From JBDTMC01 sp039934475 (lineage in GTDB: Bacteria; Acidobacteriota; Terriglobia; Bryobacterales; Bryobacteraceae): a DNA stretch of 23,110 nt. Numbering within the stretch: the first letter of the stretch is position 1; every line of letters starts with the position of its first letter. Position numbers and translations under genes: made by a program. The notes beneath the pieces were generated by a model. That model saw only the letters and a program-made list of their open reading frames with translations, was not told where the DNA came from and made no database searches. Shown in pieces: positions 1 through 9,488 of this stretch. The stretch lies in NCBI GenBank assembly GCA_039934475.1, contig JBDTMC010000068.1:1-23110 (forward strand). Reading direction: 5' to 3'.

Positions 1-228
1 ATGGCTCGGTGCGCCCGCCATAAACAGGTAGATGACGCGCTTCGCCTTAGCGGGAAACTGCGGCGGTTTGGCCGCCAGCGGATCCTTCGACGGAGCGGCC
101 AGCGCCGCGCCCGCCATCAGGCTTCCTAAGGCCGCGCGCCCCAGACCGACGCCGCACTGCTCAAAGAACCACCGGCGAGTGATCTCTTGAGGCGGCTTTC
201 CGCGATAGAGATGGTCCGAACAACTCAT
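1..228 (-). CDS. DUF1501 family protein, N-terminal 76 residues (runs off the window)
   Basis: The minus strand is open from an ATG at 228 to the window edge. The protein begins with MSCSDHLYRGKPPQEITRRW and continues with a hydrophobic stretch rich in Gly and Ala. An Arg-Arg pair followed by Trp-Phe-Phe ahead of that stretch, then a segment ending in LFMAGAPSH, is the usual start of DUF1501 proteins, which often carry a Tat-like export signal. The family's biochemical role is poorly known. It is nearly always encoded next to PSCyt1/DUF1549/DUF1553 proteins, as here, where the partner's stop lies only 4 nt upstream. The ribosome binding site AAGGAG lies inside the last codons of that partner, so the two are probably translationally coupled. 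The start is well supported. The rest of the gene lies outside the window. Confidence 0.85.
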   Translation of the reverse strand, partial: MSCSDHLYRGKPPQEITRRWFFEQCGVGLGRAALGSLMAGAALAAPSKDPLAAKPPQFPAKAKRVIYLFMAGAPSH

Positions 229-232
229 GCCA

Positions 233-3200
233 CTACTCCTTCGTTATCGTCTCGTCCAGGTTTAGCAATACGCGCGATACCGCCGTCCACGCGGCGAACT
301 GGACCGGGGTGGTGCCCTTCGGCAATTCCATTCCGGCCTTCAAACCAGTCAATGCCCAGACATCCAGCCAGCCATCCGTAGCACGCTGTTTCTGCTTGTC
401 CAGCAACCGCAGAAGTTCGGCTGTTTCCTTAGGCTCGGGCTGACGGGAAACACATCGCCGGAACGCATACGTTCGTCGCTATCCCCGGTGGCCAAAGCCT
501 TCAGAGCGAGCGATCGGGCCGACTCCAATGCGAGTGGCTCGTTCAGTGCCGTCAGCGCCTGCATCGGAGTGTTGCTTCGCGAACGCCGCACGCACGATAC
601 ATCGCCGTTGGGAGCGTCAAACACTTCCAGCATCGGGTAAGGAACGCTGCGGTAGCGGTGGGTGTACAACGCACGGCGATACCGCTCCGTGCCCGTCTCT
701 TCGCGCCAGATCTTCGGCCCGTAACTCGTCGGCGGCTGGAACAGAAATGCCGGCGCGGGAGGATACACGCTCGGCCCGCCCACTTCCTCGTTCAGCAGCC
801 CGCTCGCTGCCAGCGTGATGTCCCGCACGACCTCGGCATCCACGCGGAACCTCGGCCCGTGGGCAATCAATCGGTTATACGGATCTTTGTTCAACATTTC
901 AGGCGTCACATGCGACGATTGCCGGTATGCCGCCGAGGTCGTAATTAGCCGGTGTATCTTCTTCTGGCTCCAGCCGCTTTGCATGAACTCCACCGCCAGC
1001 CAGCCAAGCAACTCGGCATGCGATGGTGCTTCACTTTGCGTCCCGAAATTCTCAGATGTGGCCACAATGCCGATGCCGAAATAGGCCTGCCACAAACGGT
1101 TGACCAAGGAGCGCGCCGTAGTGGGAGCATCTGGCGCCACCAGCCACTTGGCAAATGCCAACCGGTCTGGCTTGGCGCCTTCCGGAAGCTGATTCATAAA
1201 CGACGGCACACCCGGCGTGACGGTCTTCGTGGGCTTCAGAAAATCGCCCCGCGTCAGGATGTGCGTGTCGCGCATATCTTCGCGCTGCCGCAGCACCAGT
1301 TGAGAAGCCCCTTCCGGATGCTGCTTCCACAACTCGTCAATCTCTTTGTTGGAGGCTTGATACTCAGGCACCGTCGTTCGCCAGTACCCGAACACCGCCT
1401 GCACTTGCGCCGCACTCCGCTGGGCGGCCGGAATCGCCAGAATCTGCCGTACGTTCGCCGGGACTTCGTCGGCCACCGGATCCACTGCCGTTGTAATCGA
1501 CAACCGGAAGCGGCCTAAGTTGTAATTCTGATTGTCATCGCTGTTCCAGCCGCCGTGGTCCTGCTTCAGCTTGAACACCAGCACCGCGCCCTTTTCGAAC
1601 GACACCGGCTTCTCCGGTGTAAATACGGCATTGCGAGGCACATTGCGCCGGCCCGGGCCGGCATCGGTGCTCCACGCCGTGGTCTCCTTGCCATCGATAG
1701 CGAACTCAATGGGGCCAGTCAGGCGGCGACGGTCCGACTTATCGTTATACGTATCGGGCAGCACCGACTCCGGCGGATTGAAGTCAGCCGTCGCCTTCAC
1801 GATCTTCACGGGAACCGGCTTCTCGTCCGGTTTGTCCGCCGGAGCAGCCTCCACCATAAACTCCGTTAGCGCCGCAGTGCCGTAAATCGAACGGCCGGGC
1901 CCACCCATTGGCAAGTCGTCGTCGTTCATTAGTTCGATACGGAACCCGGTGACGTTCTTGAGGTCCGTTTTCGCCGTCATCTTCACGGTGTGCTTGGTGG
2001 GCGCATAGCCCTGTGCTAGAAACGAACCGTCAGGCATGGGGAAGTACTTCTGGCCGCCGTTCGAAATGTCGTCCACTTCCGGCTTCACCACTACCCATTC
2101 GGGACGGTTTACGCTCACCTTGGCTTCCCAATCCGCCATCCGCTTTGCCCAGTCGGCATTCGTATGTTGAATCCGGGCTTCAATCTCGCGCGTGCGGCGG
2201 AAGATCTCGGCACGCTTCATCTGTTCCTGAGGCGTGTAGACCGCCACTGCGCCCTCATGGGAGTTATTGAGGAACGCGAACAACTTGTAATACTCTTCCT
2301 GCTTCAGCGGATCGTACTTGTGGTTGTGGCATTGCGCGCATTGAATCGTAACGCCCAGAATGCCCTTGCCGATCGCATCCATGCGATCGAACATCGCCTC
2401 CATGCGGAACTGCTCCGGATCCACGCCACCCTCTTCGTTGATCATCGAATTGCGGAGGAAGCCCGTGGCAACAATCTGTTCCTGCGTCGGATGCGGCAAT
2501 AGGTCGCCGGCGATCTGGTCAATCACAAACTCGTTGTAGGGCAGGTCGCGATTCAGCGAGTTGATAATCCAGTCGCGGTAGAACCAGACCGACCGTTGCT
2601 TATCCTTCTCAAACCCATCGGAATCCGCGTAGCGCGCTACATCCAGCCACACGCGGCCCCAGCGCTCGCCGTAGTGCGGCGAGGCCAGCAACCGGTCCAC
2701 AACCTTCTCATAGGCCTTCGGACTCTTGTCGGCGATAAAGGCGTCCACTTCCTGCGGCGTGGGCGGCAAGCCTGTAAGGTCCAAGGTCGCTCGCCGCAGC
2801 AACGTCACCCGGTCTGCCTCGGGCGACGGCGTCAGCCCTTCTTTCTCCAAGCGCGCCAGAATGAAACGGTCGATCGGATTGGCCACCCATGCCGTGTTCT
2901 TCACTTCCGGCAGAGCCGGCCGCACGGGAGGAATGAAAGCCCAGTGCTTCTTCACCACCGCGGTCTGCAAACCTACATCGTCCGGCCACGCCGCGCCCTG
3001 TTGAATCCAGGCGCGAATGATCTCAATCTCTTCCGGTTTCAGTTTGCCGCCCATCGGCATGCGCGGTTGGTCGCCCAGACCAGCCACACGCTGATAGAGA
3101 GAACTGTGTGCGGTGTCGCCAGGCTGAATGATCTTGCCCGATTGCCCGCCGGCGAGGACATTCGCCTTGGCGTCTAACCGGAGCCCACCCATCTGCATCT

Positions 3201-3360
3201 TCGCGCCATGACAGCCCTGGCACGACTTCTGGAAGATGGGATACACCTGTTGCGCAAAATCGACCTGCGGAGAGGGAGCGGGAGCCTGTGCGCGGACGCA
3301 AAAAACAATGGCCGTTGCGGCCGCTGCGGCGAAAGCACGGATGACGGAACGTTCGGTCAT
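233..3360 (-). CDS. PSCyt1-DUF1549-DUF1553 protein (planctomycete-type cytochrome c domain), frameshifted near the C-terminus
   Basis: A secreted protein with an N-terminal signal sequence (residues 1-24). A PSCyt1 domain follows with the haem-binding motif CQGCH at 47-51. The DUF1549 (PSCyt2) region spans about 145-365 and has a second CxxCH, CAQCH, at 341-345. After a middle region of about 300 residues comes a DUF1553 domain containing SLVNRLWQAYFG. The family is known from Planctomycetes, Verrucomicrobia and Acidobacteria and is thought to act at the cell envelope; substrates are not established. The initial frame runs to a stop at 349, but its last 30 or so residues do not look like the family. 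From about 465 the -/+1 frame gives family-like sequence (FRRCVSRQPEPKETAELLRL) down to the TAG at 233-235, so one base (or 1 modulo 3) is missing at 461-468. This may be a sequencing error or a real mutation. No strong ribosome binding site is seen before the ATG at 3360. Confidence 0.85.
236..241 (-). promoter_or_regulatory. Ribosome binding site of the DUF1501 gene inside the preceding gene
   Basis: AAGGAG on the minus strand stands 7 nt before the ATG at 228. It is made of the last two sense codons (Lys-Glu) of the PSCyt1/DUF1553 reading frame, immediately before the TAG at 235-233. This fixes the DUF1501 start. It also supports the view that the real end of the upstream gene is this TAG rather than the earlier stop reached after the frameshift. 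Confidence 0.7.
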
Positions 3361-3480
3361 TAGAAACCCCAGTAGCGGCTATTTGACCCAGGGCCGCCTA
3401 TCGATTGAATCGTATCACGGCAGCCCATCCCGAACGTGCTCGCAACCCTCGCCAATTGCGGCAGGTGCAACGCTGGGTGT

Positions 3481-5223
3481 TTACGACGGATGCAGCACCT
3501 GGGAGACTCGGATACCGAGTTCATCAGCGGTAAATGGCTTCTGAATGATCTTTGCCGTATCCTGCGATAAACCCCGCTGCGCCACGCTGTCTTCGCTGTA
3601 GCCCGACATGTAGATGACGCGCAACCCGGGCTGGATCGACTGTAGCCGCTGAGCCATCTGACGCCCGTTGGCGCCCGGCAAGACGACGTCGGTCAGCAGC
3701 AGATCGAAGGTCAATTTCGCCGCCAGATCTTCCGCCTCTTCTCCGTTGCCGGCTTCCCAGACTTTGTAACCCAAGTTCCGTAGAATCCGGCTCGCCAAGG
3801 CGCGAACTTCGTCTGTATCGTCCACCACCAGCACGCGCTCAGTGCCGTTGAGAGCAGCCGGCCGCGGCTTCTTGGGCGGCTCAACGGTCCCTTCCACCTG
3901 CGGCCAATAAATGTCGAATCGCGTTCCCTTGCCGGGAGCCGTTTCAAAAGTGACATGGCCATAGGCCTGTTTCACAATTCCGTAGACGATCGCCAGGCCC
4001 AACCCGGTACCCCGCCCCTGACGCTTTGTCGTGAAGAACGGTTCGAAAACGCGCTCCGATACATCGGGCGGCATCCCGTGACCGGTGTCGGAGACCGTGA
4101 TCTTTACATACTGGCCCGGCCGCAATTCCGCGCTGGCTTCGTGCTGTTCGTGCTTCTCGGTCGCAATAGTGAGCGTGCCGCCGTCGGGCATCGCCTCACG
4201 CCCATTCACGGCGAGGTTCATCAGCACCTGCTGCAACTGGGTCGCATCGGCGCGTATCGGCTTCAACTGGCTGGCGAGACTCACCACCACTCGGACATCG
4301 TACATCAGCAGACCAGCGATCATCCGCTCGGTATCGCGCACCATGGTGTTGACGTCGAGCACGACGGGATGAATCACTTGGCGGCGGCCAAACGCCAGCA
4401 ACTGGCGCGTTAAATCCGCCGCCCGCTGGCCCGCCACCCGGATCTGAACCAGGGAGCTCCGCATCGCTTCGTCGGTGGAGTCCTCGGCCTCGGCCAACTC
4501 GCAGTGCCCCAGAATCACCGTCAAGTAGTTGTTGAAATCGTGAGCAACACCGCCGGCCAACCGGCCCACCGCTTCCAGCCGCTGACTTTGGCGCAGTTCT
4601 TCTTCCAGACGCATCTGGTCTGTGATGTCATTCGCCACCAGGATCACGCCGGCCGGTTTCCCCGCTTCATCACGCAACAAGGACGCCGACGCCTGCGCCG
4701 GGAAAGTCGACTTGTCTTTGCGCAGGTGCCGCACGCGTTCCTGACGGCCACTCGGATTAATCTGCTCTCGCGACTGGGTGTAGATTTCCACCCATTTGGC
4801 GTCCGCTCCCTGCAGCAGATCAATGGGCTTGCGCAAAAGCTCACCGCTCTTGTAGCCGTGCATGGCGTCAAAGGCGGCGTTCGTGTACCCAAGCCTGCCT
4901 TTCAGATCGATGATGGCGATACCGTCGGTGGCCTGCTCCAGCGCCTGGCTCTGCAAATTCACCAGCCGCTCCGCGCGCTTTCGGCGGTTGATGTCGTTGG
5001 TGACTTTTACCCATAGCAGCACGCTGGTGAGTAAAAGCGCCGATAAGGCAAGCGTCCCGATCCGCAATACCCGCTTCTCCAAATCGGCGGGCGAACTATC
5101 AGCTGGGTGCAACACGCTGTCTATCGGATTCTGCAGCATCGCGTGGGTGGATGCTTGCAGCGAGACGGCCGCGGCCAAAGTAAGTAACAGTGCCAGACAC
5201 CACAGCAGACGCGAGTGCTTCAT
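3481..5223 (-). CDS. Membrane-anchored PAS hybrid histidine kinase with C-terminal receiver domain
   Basis: 580 residues. There is an N-terminal signal-like helix (about 5-24), a short external loop and a transmembrane helix (about 53-74), so almost no periplasmic sensor. A PAS/PAC domain (about 92-205) follows. The HisKA H-box is GGVAHDFNN with the phospho-acceptor His228. The ATPase domain has its N-box around Asn336/Asn340, DTGHGM at 379-384 and GTGLGLAIV around 405-413. The receiver domain (about 462-578) has the acidic pair Asp468/Asp469, phospho-acceptor Asp512 in LLLTDVVLPG, and Lys562. All catalytic residues are present, so the kinase should be active. The ATG overlaps the TGA of the upstream carboxyltransferase gene (ATGA), indicating translational coupling. 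No DNA-binding response regulator is encoded nearby. The signal sensed is unknown; the cytoplasmic PAS domain is the likely input. Confidence 0.93.
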   Translation of the reverse strand: MKHSRLLWCLALLLTLAAAVSLQASTHAMLQNPIDSVLHPADSSPADLEKRVLRIGTLALSALLLTSVLLWVKVTNDINRRKRAERLVNLQSQALEQATDGIAIIDLKGRLGYTNAAFDAMHGYKSGELLRKPIDLLQGADAKWVEIYTQSREQINPSGRQERVRHLRKDKSTFPAQASASLLRDEAGKPAGVILVANDITDQMRLEEELRQSQRLEAVGRLAGGVAHDFNNYLTVILGHCELAEAEDSTDEAMRSSLVQIRVAGQRAADLTRQLLAFGRRQVIHPVVLDVNTMVRDTERMIAGLLMYDVRVVVSLASQLKPIRADATQLQQVLMNLAVNGREAMPDGGTLTIATEKHEQHEASAELRPGQYVKITVSDTGHGMPPDVSERVFEPFFTTKRQGRGTGLGLAIVYGIVKQAYGHVTFETAPGKGTRFDIYWPQVEGTVEPPKKPRPAALNGTERVLVVDDTDEVRALASRILRNLGYKVWEAGNGEEAEDLAAKLTFDLLLTDVVLPGANGRQMAQRLQSIQPGLRVIYMSGYSEDSVAQRGLSQDTAKIIQKPFTADELGIRVSQVLHPS

Positions 5224-6764
5224 AGAGGGATGTTCCCGTGCTTGCGCAACGGTGTGGTCTCTACTTTGGACGCCAGCATCCGCAGCGCCCGAATCACCTT
5301 CGGCCGGGTCATTCGTGGTTCGATCACATCGTCCACAAACCCATGCTCGGCGGCAATGAACGGGTTGGCGAACCGCTCCCGAAATTCATCCACCTTGGCC
5401 TGCCGGGCCTGCGGTCCGGATGCGGATGCCAGTTCCCTCCGGTAGACGATATTCACCGCCCCCTCTGGCCCCATTACAGCGATCTCGGCGCTCGGCCACG
5501 CCAGGTTGACATCGGTTCGCAGGTGCTTCGAACCCATCACGCAATAAGCGCCGCCATAGGCCTTGCGGGTAATGACAGTGATCTTCGGCACCGTCGCCTC
5601 GGCATAGGCGTAAAGCAGCTTCGCGCCGTGCCGGATGATCCCGCCAAACTCCTGCGCCGTGCCCGGCAGAAATCCCGGAACGTCTTCCAAAGTCACGATC
5701 GGAATATTGAACGCGTCGCAGAAGCGGACGAAACGTGCCGCCTTCACTGACGAATTGATGTCCAGGCAACCCGCCAGGACGGACGGCTGATTCCCCACAA
5801 TGCCCACGCTCTGCCCATCCATCCGCGCGAATCCCACCACCATGTTACCGGCGAAGTGCTCGTGTACTTCGAAGAACTTCCCATCGTCAACAATGCGCCG
5901 GATCACTTCCTTCATGTCGTAAGGCACGTTCGATTCCGCGGGAACGAGCGTATCCAAGGCGGCATCTGCGCGGTCCCAAGGGTCCGCTGTCGGTACTCGC
6001 GGCACATCGTCCCTGTTATTTGACGGTAGGTACTCCATCAATTCGCGCACCATACGCAGACAATGGGCGTCGTCATGCGCCAGGAAATGCGCCACGCCGC
6101 TGGTGGTGTTGTGCGTCAACCCGCCGCCTAAATCCTCTTTGCTCACATCTTCGTGCGTCACCGTCTTGATGACATCCGGACCGGTCACAAACATGTGGCT
6201 GGTGTGATCCACCATGAAGACGAAATCGGTGAGCGCCGGAGAATAGACAGCACCGCCCGCACACGGTCCCATAATCGCCGAGATTTGCGGCACCACGCCG
6301 CTGGACGCCGTGTTGCGGAGGAAGATATCCGCGTACCCACCTAAGGACAGAACGCCTTCCTGAATGCGCGCCCCGCCCGAATCGTTTAAGCCGATCACCG
6401 GCGCGCCGTTCTTCACTGCGAGGTCCATTACCTTGCAGATCTTTCGCGCGTTCGCTTCCGAAAGCGAACCCCCGAACACGGTGAAGTCCTGCGCGAAAAC
6501 ATAGACCAGCCGCCCGTGGATGTACCCGTATCCGGTGACGAAGCCATCGCCATCCACCACCTGCTCGTCCATGCCGAAGTCGCGGCAGCGGTGGCGCACC
6601 AGCTTATCGGTCTCTTCAAACGACCCCTCATCCAACAGCAGGTCGATCCGCTCGCGCGCCGCCAGCTTGCCTTCGCGGTGCTGCCGTTCCCGCCGCGCTT
6701 CGCCTCCGCCGGCTTCCGCCGCTGCCTGACGCCGCCGCAGTTCCTCAATCCGCTGAATTGCCAT
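5220..6764 (-). CDS. pccB: Biotin-dependent acyl-CoA carboxyltransferase subunit (propionyl-CoA carboxylase beta type)
   Basis: 514 residues, the normal length for the carboxyltransferase (beta) subunit of propionyl/acetyl-CoA carboxylases or methylmalonyl-CoA decarboxylase alpha. These enzymes move CO2 from carboxybiotin to an acyl-CoA in the cytoplasm. Visible motifs are NDSGGARIQEG (127-137), the first oxyanion-hole segment GPCAGGAVYSPAL (from 166), EDVPGFLPGTAQE (360-372) and the second oxyanion segment KAYGGAYCVMGSKH (401-414). The residue after GGAY is Cys408. From memory, propionyl-CoA-preferring enzymes tend to have Asp there and acetyl-CoA-preferring ones Ile, so substrate is uncertain. 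No biotin carboxylase or biotin carrier gene is in the window. AAAGGA lies 11-12 nt before the ATG. The start overlaps the upstream kinase gene by 20 nt and the stop overlaps the downstream kinase start by 4 nt. The family is certain; the exact substrate and the symbol are not. Confidence 0.9.
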   Translation of the reverse strand: MAIQRIEELRRRQAAAEAGGGEARRERQHREGKLAARERIDLLLDEGSFEETDKLVRHRCRDFGMDEQVVDGDGFVTGYGYIHGRLVYVFAQDFTVFGGSLSEANARKICKVMDLAVKNGAPVIGLNDSGGARIQEGVLSLGGYADIFLRNTASSGVVPQISAIMGPCAGGAVYSPALTDFVFMVDHTSHMFVTGPDVIKTVTHEDVSKEDLGGGLTHNTTSGVAHFLAHDDAHCLRMVRELMEYLPSNNRDDVPRVPTADPWDRADAALDTLVPAESNVPYDMKEVIRRIVDDGKFFEVHEHFAGNMVVGFARMDGQSVGIVGNQPSVLAGCLDINSSVKAARFVRFCDAFNIPIVTLEDVPGFLPGTAQEFGGIIRHGAKLLYAYAEATVPKITVITRKAYGGAYCVMGSKHLRTDVNLAWPSAEIAVMGPEGAVNIVYRRELASASGPQARQAKVDEFRERFANPFIAAEHGFVDDVIEPRMTRPKVIRALRMLASKVETTPLRKHGNIPL

Positions 6765-9435
6765 TGCCGGTTCTGTTCCTTTGTTCCCACCATCGCCCCA
6801 CCATAAGGCGGAACGCCGCTATCGTCGCCGGTTTCACAAGATGATCGTCCATACCGGCTTCCAGACATCGAATCCGGTCTTCGGGGAAGGCATTCGCCGT
6901 CATCGCGATAATCGGCGTGCGGCGCTCGCCGTTTTCCAGGTTTCGAATGGCGCGTGTGGCGTCGTAGCCGTCCATTACCGGCATCAGACAATCCATGAAG
7001 ATCGCGTCATATGACCGTTCCCCAACAAGTTTTACCGCTTCCGACCCGTTAGCGGCGATGTCTACTTCCAGACCCAGCTTTTGCAGCATCAGCAGAGCGA
7101 CGCGCTGGTTCACCAAATTGTCCTCGGCCACCAGCACGCGCCCTTGATACACAGGCCACGGGGCGGTTGCATCGAGCGTAGTCCGAGCGGGGGCTTGACC
7201 GGGCGCCAACTGCAGCGGCAGCGCCACCCGGAACGTGGAGCCACGGCCCACCTCGCTCTCCACTTGGATGGTCCCGCCAAGCGCCTCACAGAGCTTACGG
7301 CTGATCGCGAGACCCAGGCCGCTGCCTCCGTACCGCCGTATGGTGGAGGCATCGCCTTGGGTGAATGGTTGAAAAAGCAATGGGCGAACCTCAGGGGCGA
7401 TGCCGATTCCCGTATCGGAGACTTCAAACTCAGCCAGCACCCCGCCCTCACGAAGCTCCCGCACCTTGGCCCGCATCGAGACGTGACCCTGCTCGGTAAA
7501 CTTCACCGCATTCCCCGCAAGATTCAGTAGAATCTGGCGCAGCCGGCCGGGATCGCCGATCACCCACCGCGGCATCCCCTCATCCACATCCAGCCGCACT
7601 TCCAGCATCTTCCCCTTAGCCTGCGGCAGCAGCAGCTCAGCCGTCTCCCGGCACAGCTCCGCGGGATCGAACGCCGCCCGGGTCAAGACCAATTTCCCGG
7701 CTTCGATCTTGGCGAAATCCAAGGTATCGTTCACCAGTTCCAGCACCATCGCACCCGAGCGGCGGATGGTTTCGGCGAACCCGCGCTCGGCCGGACCAAG
7801 TTCCGGGCTCATCAGCAACAGTTCCGCCATGCCGATCACACCGTTCAATGGCGTGCGCACCTCATGGCTCATCGTTGTCAGGAACTCGCTCTTGGCGCGG
7901 GCCGCCGCTTCCGCGTCTTCCTTGGCGCGCTCCATCGCCTGAATTGCTTCCTTGCGGCCCGTGATGTTGGCCAGCGTACCCGAAACGCCGCACACAGCCC
8001 CTAGCGCATCCCGACGCGCGCGCGCACTGGCATCCATCCAGAACACCCGTCCGTCCTCGTGCGACACACGAAACTCGTGATTACAAAGATCCTGCTTTTC
8101 GGCTACCAGCCCGCGAAACTTTTCCGTGCATACCGCTTGATCGTCAGGGTGCACGAATTCGAGAAGATTTCGTCCCAGGCTGGCCGCAATGGGATACCCC
8201 GTGATCTCCTCCCACGCTTGATTGAGGAACGTCCAATTCCCGCTGCAATCGGCTTGAAACACCACTTCCTGGATGCTCTCCACAACGGTGCGATAGCGCG
8301 CCTCACTATCCTCGAGGGCTGCCTTCGCCGTCACCTGAGCCGAGACGTCGCGGACAATCACCAGGACTTCATCGTCGGCCACCGGACTCACGCGTGCCTC
8401 AAAGTAGTGCCGCAGCTCACCGCGCGTCAAATGAAACTCCAAAACCTGAACGGAGCGCGTGACGCTGGACCGTTCCAGCGTTCGCAAAAGATTCGCCGCC
8501 GCGTCACTGGGCAGCACTTCACTCAGCTTGCGGCCGACCAACCCGCCCTCCGGCAGTTGCACCATCTCCGAACTCGGAGCATGCAGTTTGAGGCATGTGC
8601 CATCGGTGCGCAGGTGGATCAAGAGATCCGGTAAAGCCTCGACAATCGCACGGCTGTGCGCCTCGCTATCGCGCAGGGCCAGTTCCATCCGCTTCCGTTC
8701 GCTGATGTCGCGGACAATCCCGGAAAAGCCTGTCAGCCGTCCATGGGCATCTTTCACCGTGGAGAGGCCGATCTCCACCCACCGCTCCTCGCCCCGGCGA
8801 TTGACAAGGTGGCGCTCGCCGCTCCAGCGGTCGTTCTTTCCCACCAGATCGCGTAGCCGTGTCCTCTCTTCTTGAGGTCCAAAATCCACCAACTCCCGGA
8901 TCGGCCGGCCGATCGCCTCTTCGCGGCTCCATCCCAGTATTTTCTCAGCAGCCGGATTCCAGAAGGTCACATGGAAACCGATATCGGTGGCCACCACTCC
9001 GTCGGCGACGTTTTCCAGCAGGTAGGCTTGGCTGGCCAGCCTCTCCTCGGTTTCGTGGATCGCGGTAACATCTCGCTCGCGGCCGCGAACCCCGATCTGC
9101 TGGCCGCCCTCGTTCAGGAGCGGACTCCACGCCCCCGAAACCCATTTCGTGGCGCCACTGCTGGTCACAATCCGGTACTGCCGTTCGAACAAGTGCCCCT
9201 CATACAATCGATCCCAATCCACCCGCAGCCGGGCCTTGTCGTCCGGGTGTAACCGGCAAACGAAATCGAGCGTCCGGAGTTCAGCGAGTGCACAACCACA
9301 GAGTTTTTCTAGAGCGGGATTGCCGTAAATGAAGTTGCGGTTGCTGTCATAGTCCAGGATGGCGTCATCCAGGCTATCGGCGATCAAACGTAGTTCTGAA
9401 GACGCATCCCAAGCCGCGTTGACACCGCTTGCCAT
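6745..9435 (-). CDS. Four-PAS soluble hybrid histidine kinase with C-terminal receiver domain
   Basis: 896 residues without a signal peptide or transmembrane helix, so cytoplasmic. Four PAS/PAC units follow one another at about 12-128, 130-255, 256-374 and 375-500; three end in the usual D-I/V-S/T-x-R/Q-type PAC signature (for example VRDISERKR). A short coiled coil leads to HisKA with TMSHEVRTPLNG and phospho-acceptor His524. The ATPase domain shows Asn638/Asn642, DTGIGI at 674-679 and GGSGLGLAIS around 703-712. The receiver domain (about 765-880) has the acidic pair Glu771/Asp772, Asp815 in IFMDCLMPVMDG and Lys868. All key residues are intact. GGGAG stands 4 nt before the ATG. The gene starts 53 nt after the VWA gene ends and overlaps the carboxyltransferase start by 20 nt, so it sits inside an operon. 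The signal is unknown; four PAS domains point to small-ligand or redox sensing. Confidence 0.93.
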   Translation of the reverse strand: MASGVNAAWDASSELRLIADSLDDAILDYDSNRNFIYGNPALEKLCGCALAELRTLDFVCRLHPDDKARLRVDWDRLYEGHLFERQYRIVTSSGATKWVSGAWSPLLNEGGQQIGVRGRERDVTAIHETEERLASQAYLLENVADGVVATDIGFHVTFWNPAAEKILGWSREEAIGRPIRELVDFGPQEERTRLRDLVGKNDRWSGERHLVNRRGEERWVEIGLSTVKDAHGRLTGFSGIVRDISERKRMELALRDSEAHSRAIVEALPDLLIHLRTDGTCLKLHAPSSEMVQLPEGGLVGRKLSEVLPSDAAANLLRTLERSSVTRSVQVLEFHLTRGELRHYFEARVSPVADDEVLVIVRDVSAQVTAKAALEDSEARYRTVVESIQEVVFQADCSGNWTFLNQAWEEITGYPIAASLGRNLLEFVHPDDQAVCTEKFRGLVAEKQDLCNHEFRVSHEDGRVFWMDASARARRDALGAVCGVSGTLANITGRKEAIQAMERAKEDAEAAARAKSEFLTTMSHEVRTPLNGVIGMAELLLMSPELGPAERGFAETIRRSGAMVLELVNDTLDFAKIEAGKLVLTRAAFDPAELCRETAELLLPQAKGKMLEVRLDVDEGMPRWVIGDPGRLRQILLNLAGNAVKFTEQGHVSMRAKVRELREGGVLAEFEVSDTGIGIAPEVRPLLFQPFTQGDASTIRRYGGSGLGLAISRKLCEALGGTIQVESEVGRGSTFRVALPLQLAPGQAPARTTLDATAPWPVYQGRVLVAEDNLVNQRVALLMLQKLGLEVDIAANGSEAVKLVGERSYDAIFMDCLMPVMDGYDATRAIRNLENGERRTPIIAMTANAFPEDRIRCLEAGMDDHLVKPATIAAFRLMVGRWWEQRNRTGNGNSAD

Positions 9436-9488
9436 TCAACTCCCGCCAGCACCAAAATTCAAACCGTGTACGCCCATTGTGCCACGAC

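Noticed and set aside
952..1518. Open frames on the plus strand opposite the PSCyt1/DUF1553 gene
   Set aside because: The opposite strand encodes conserved DUF1553 sequence; these frames are basic, low-complexity antisense text.
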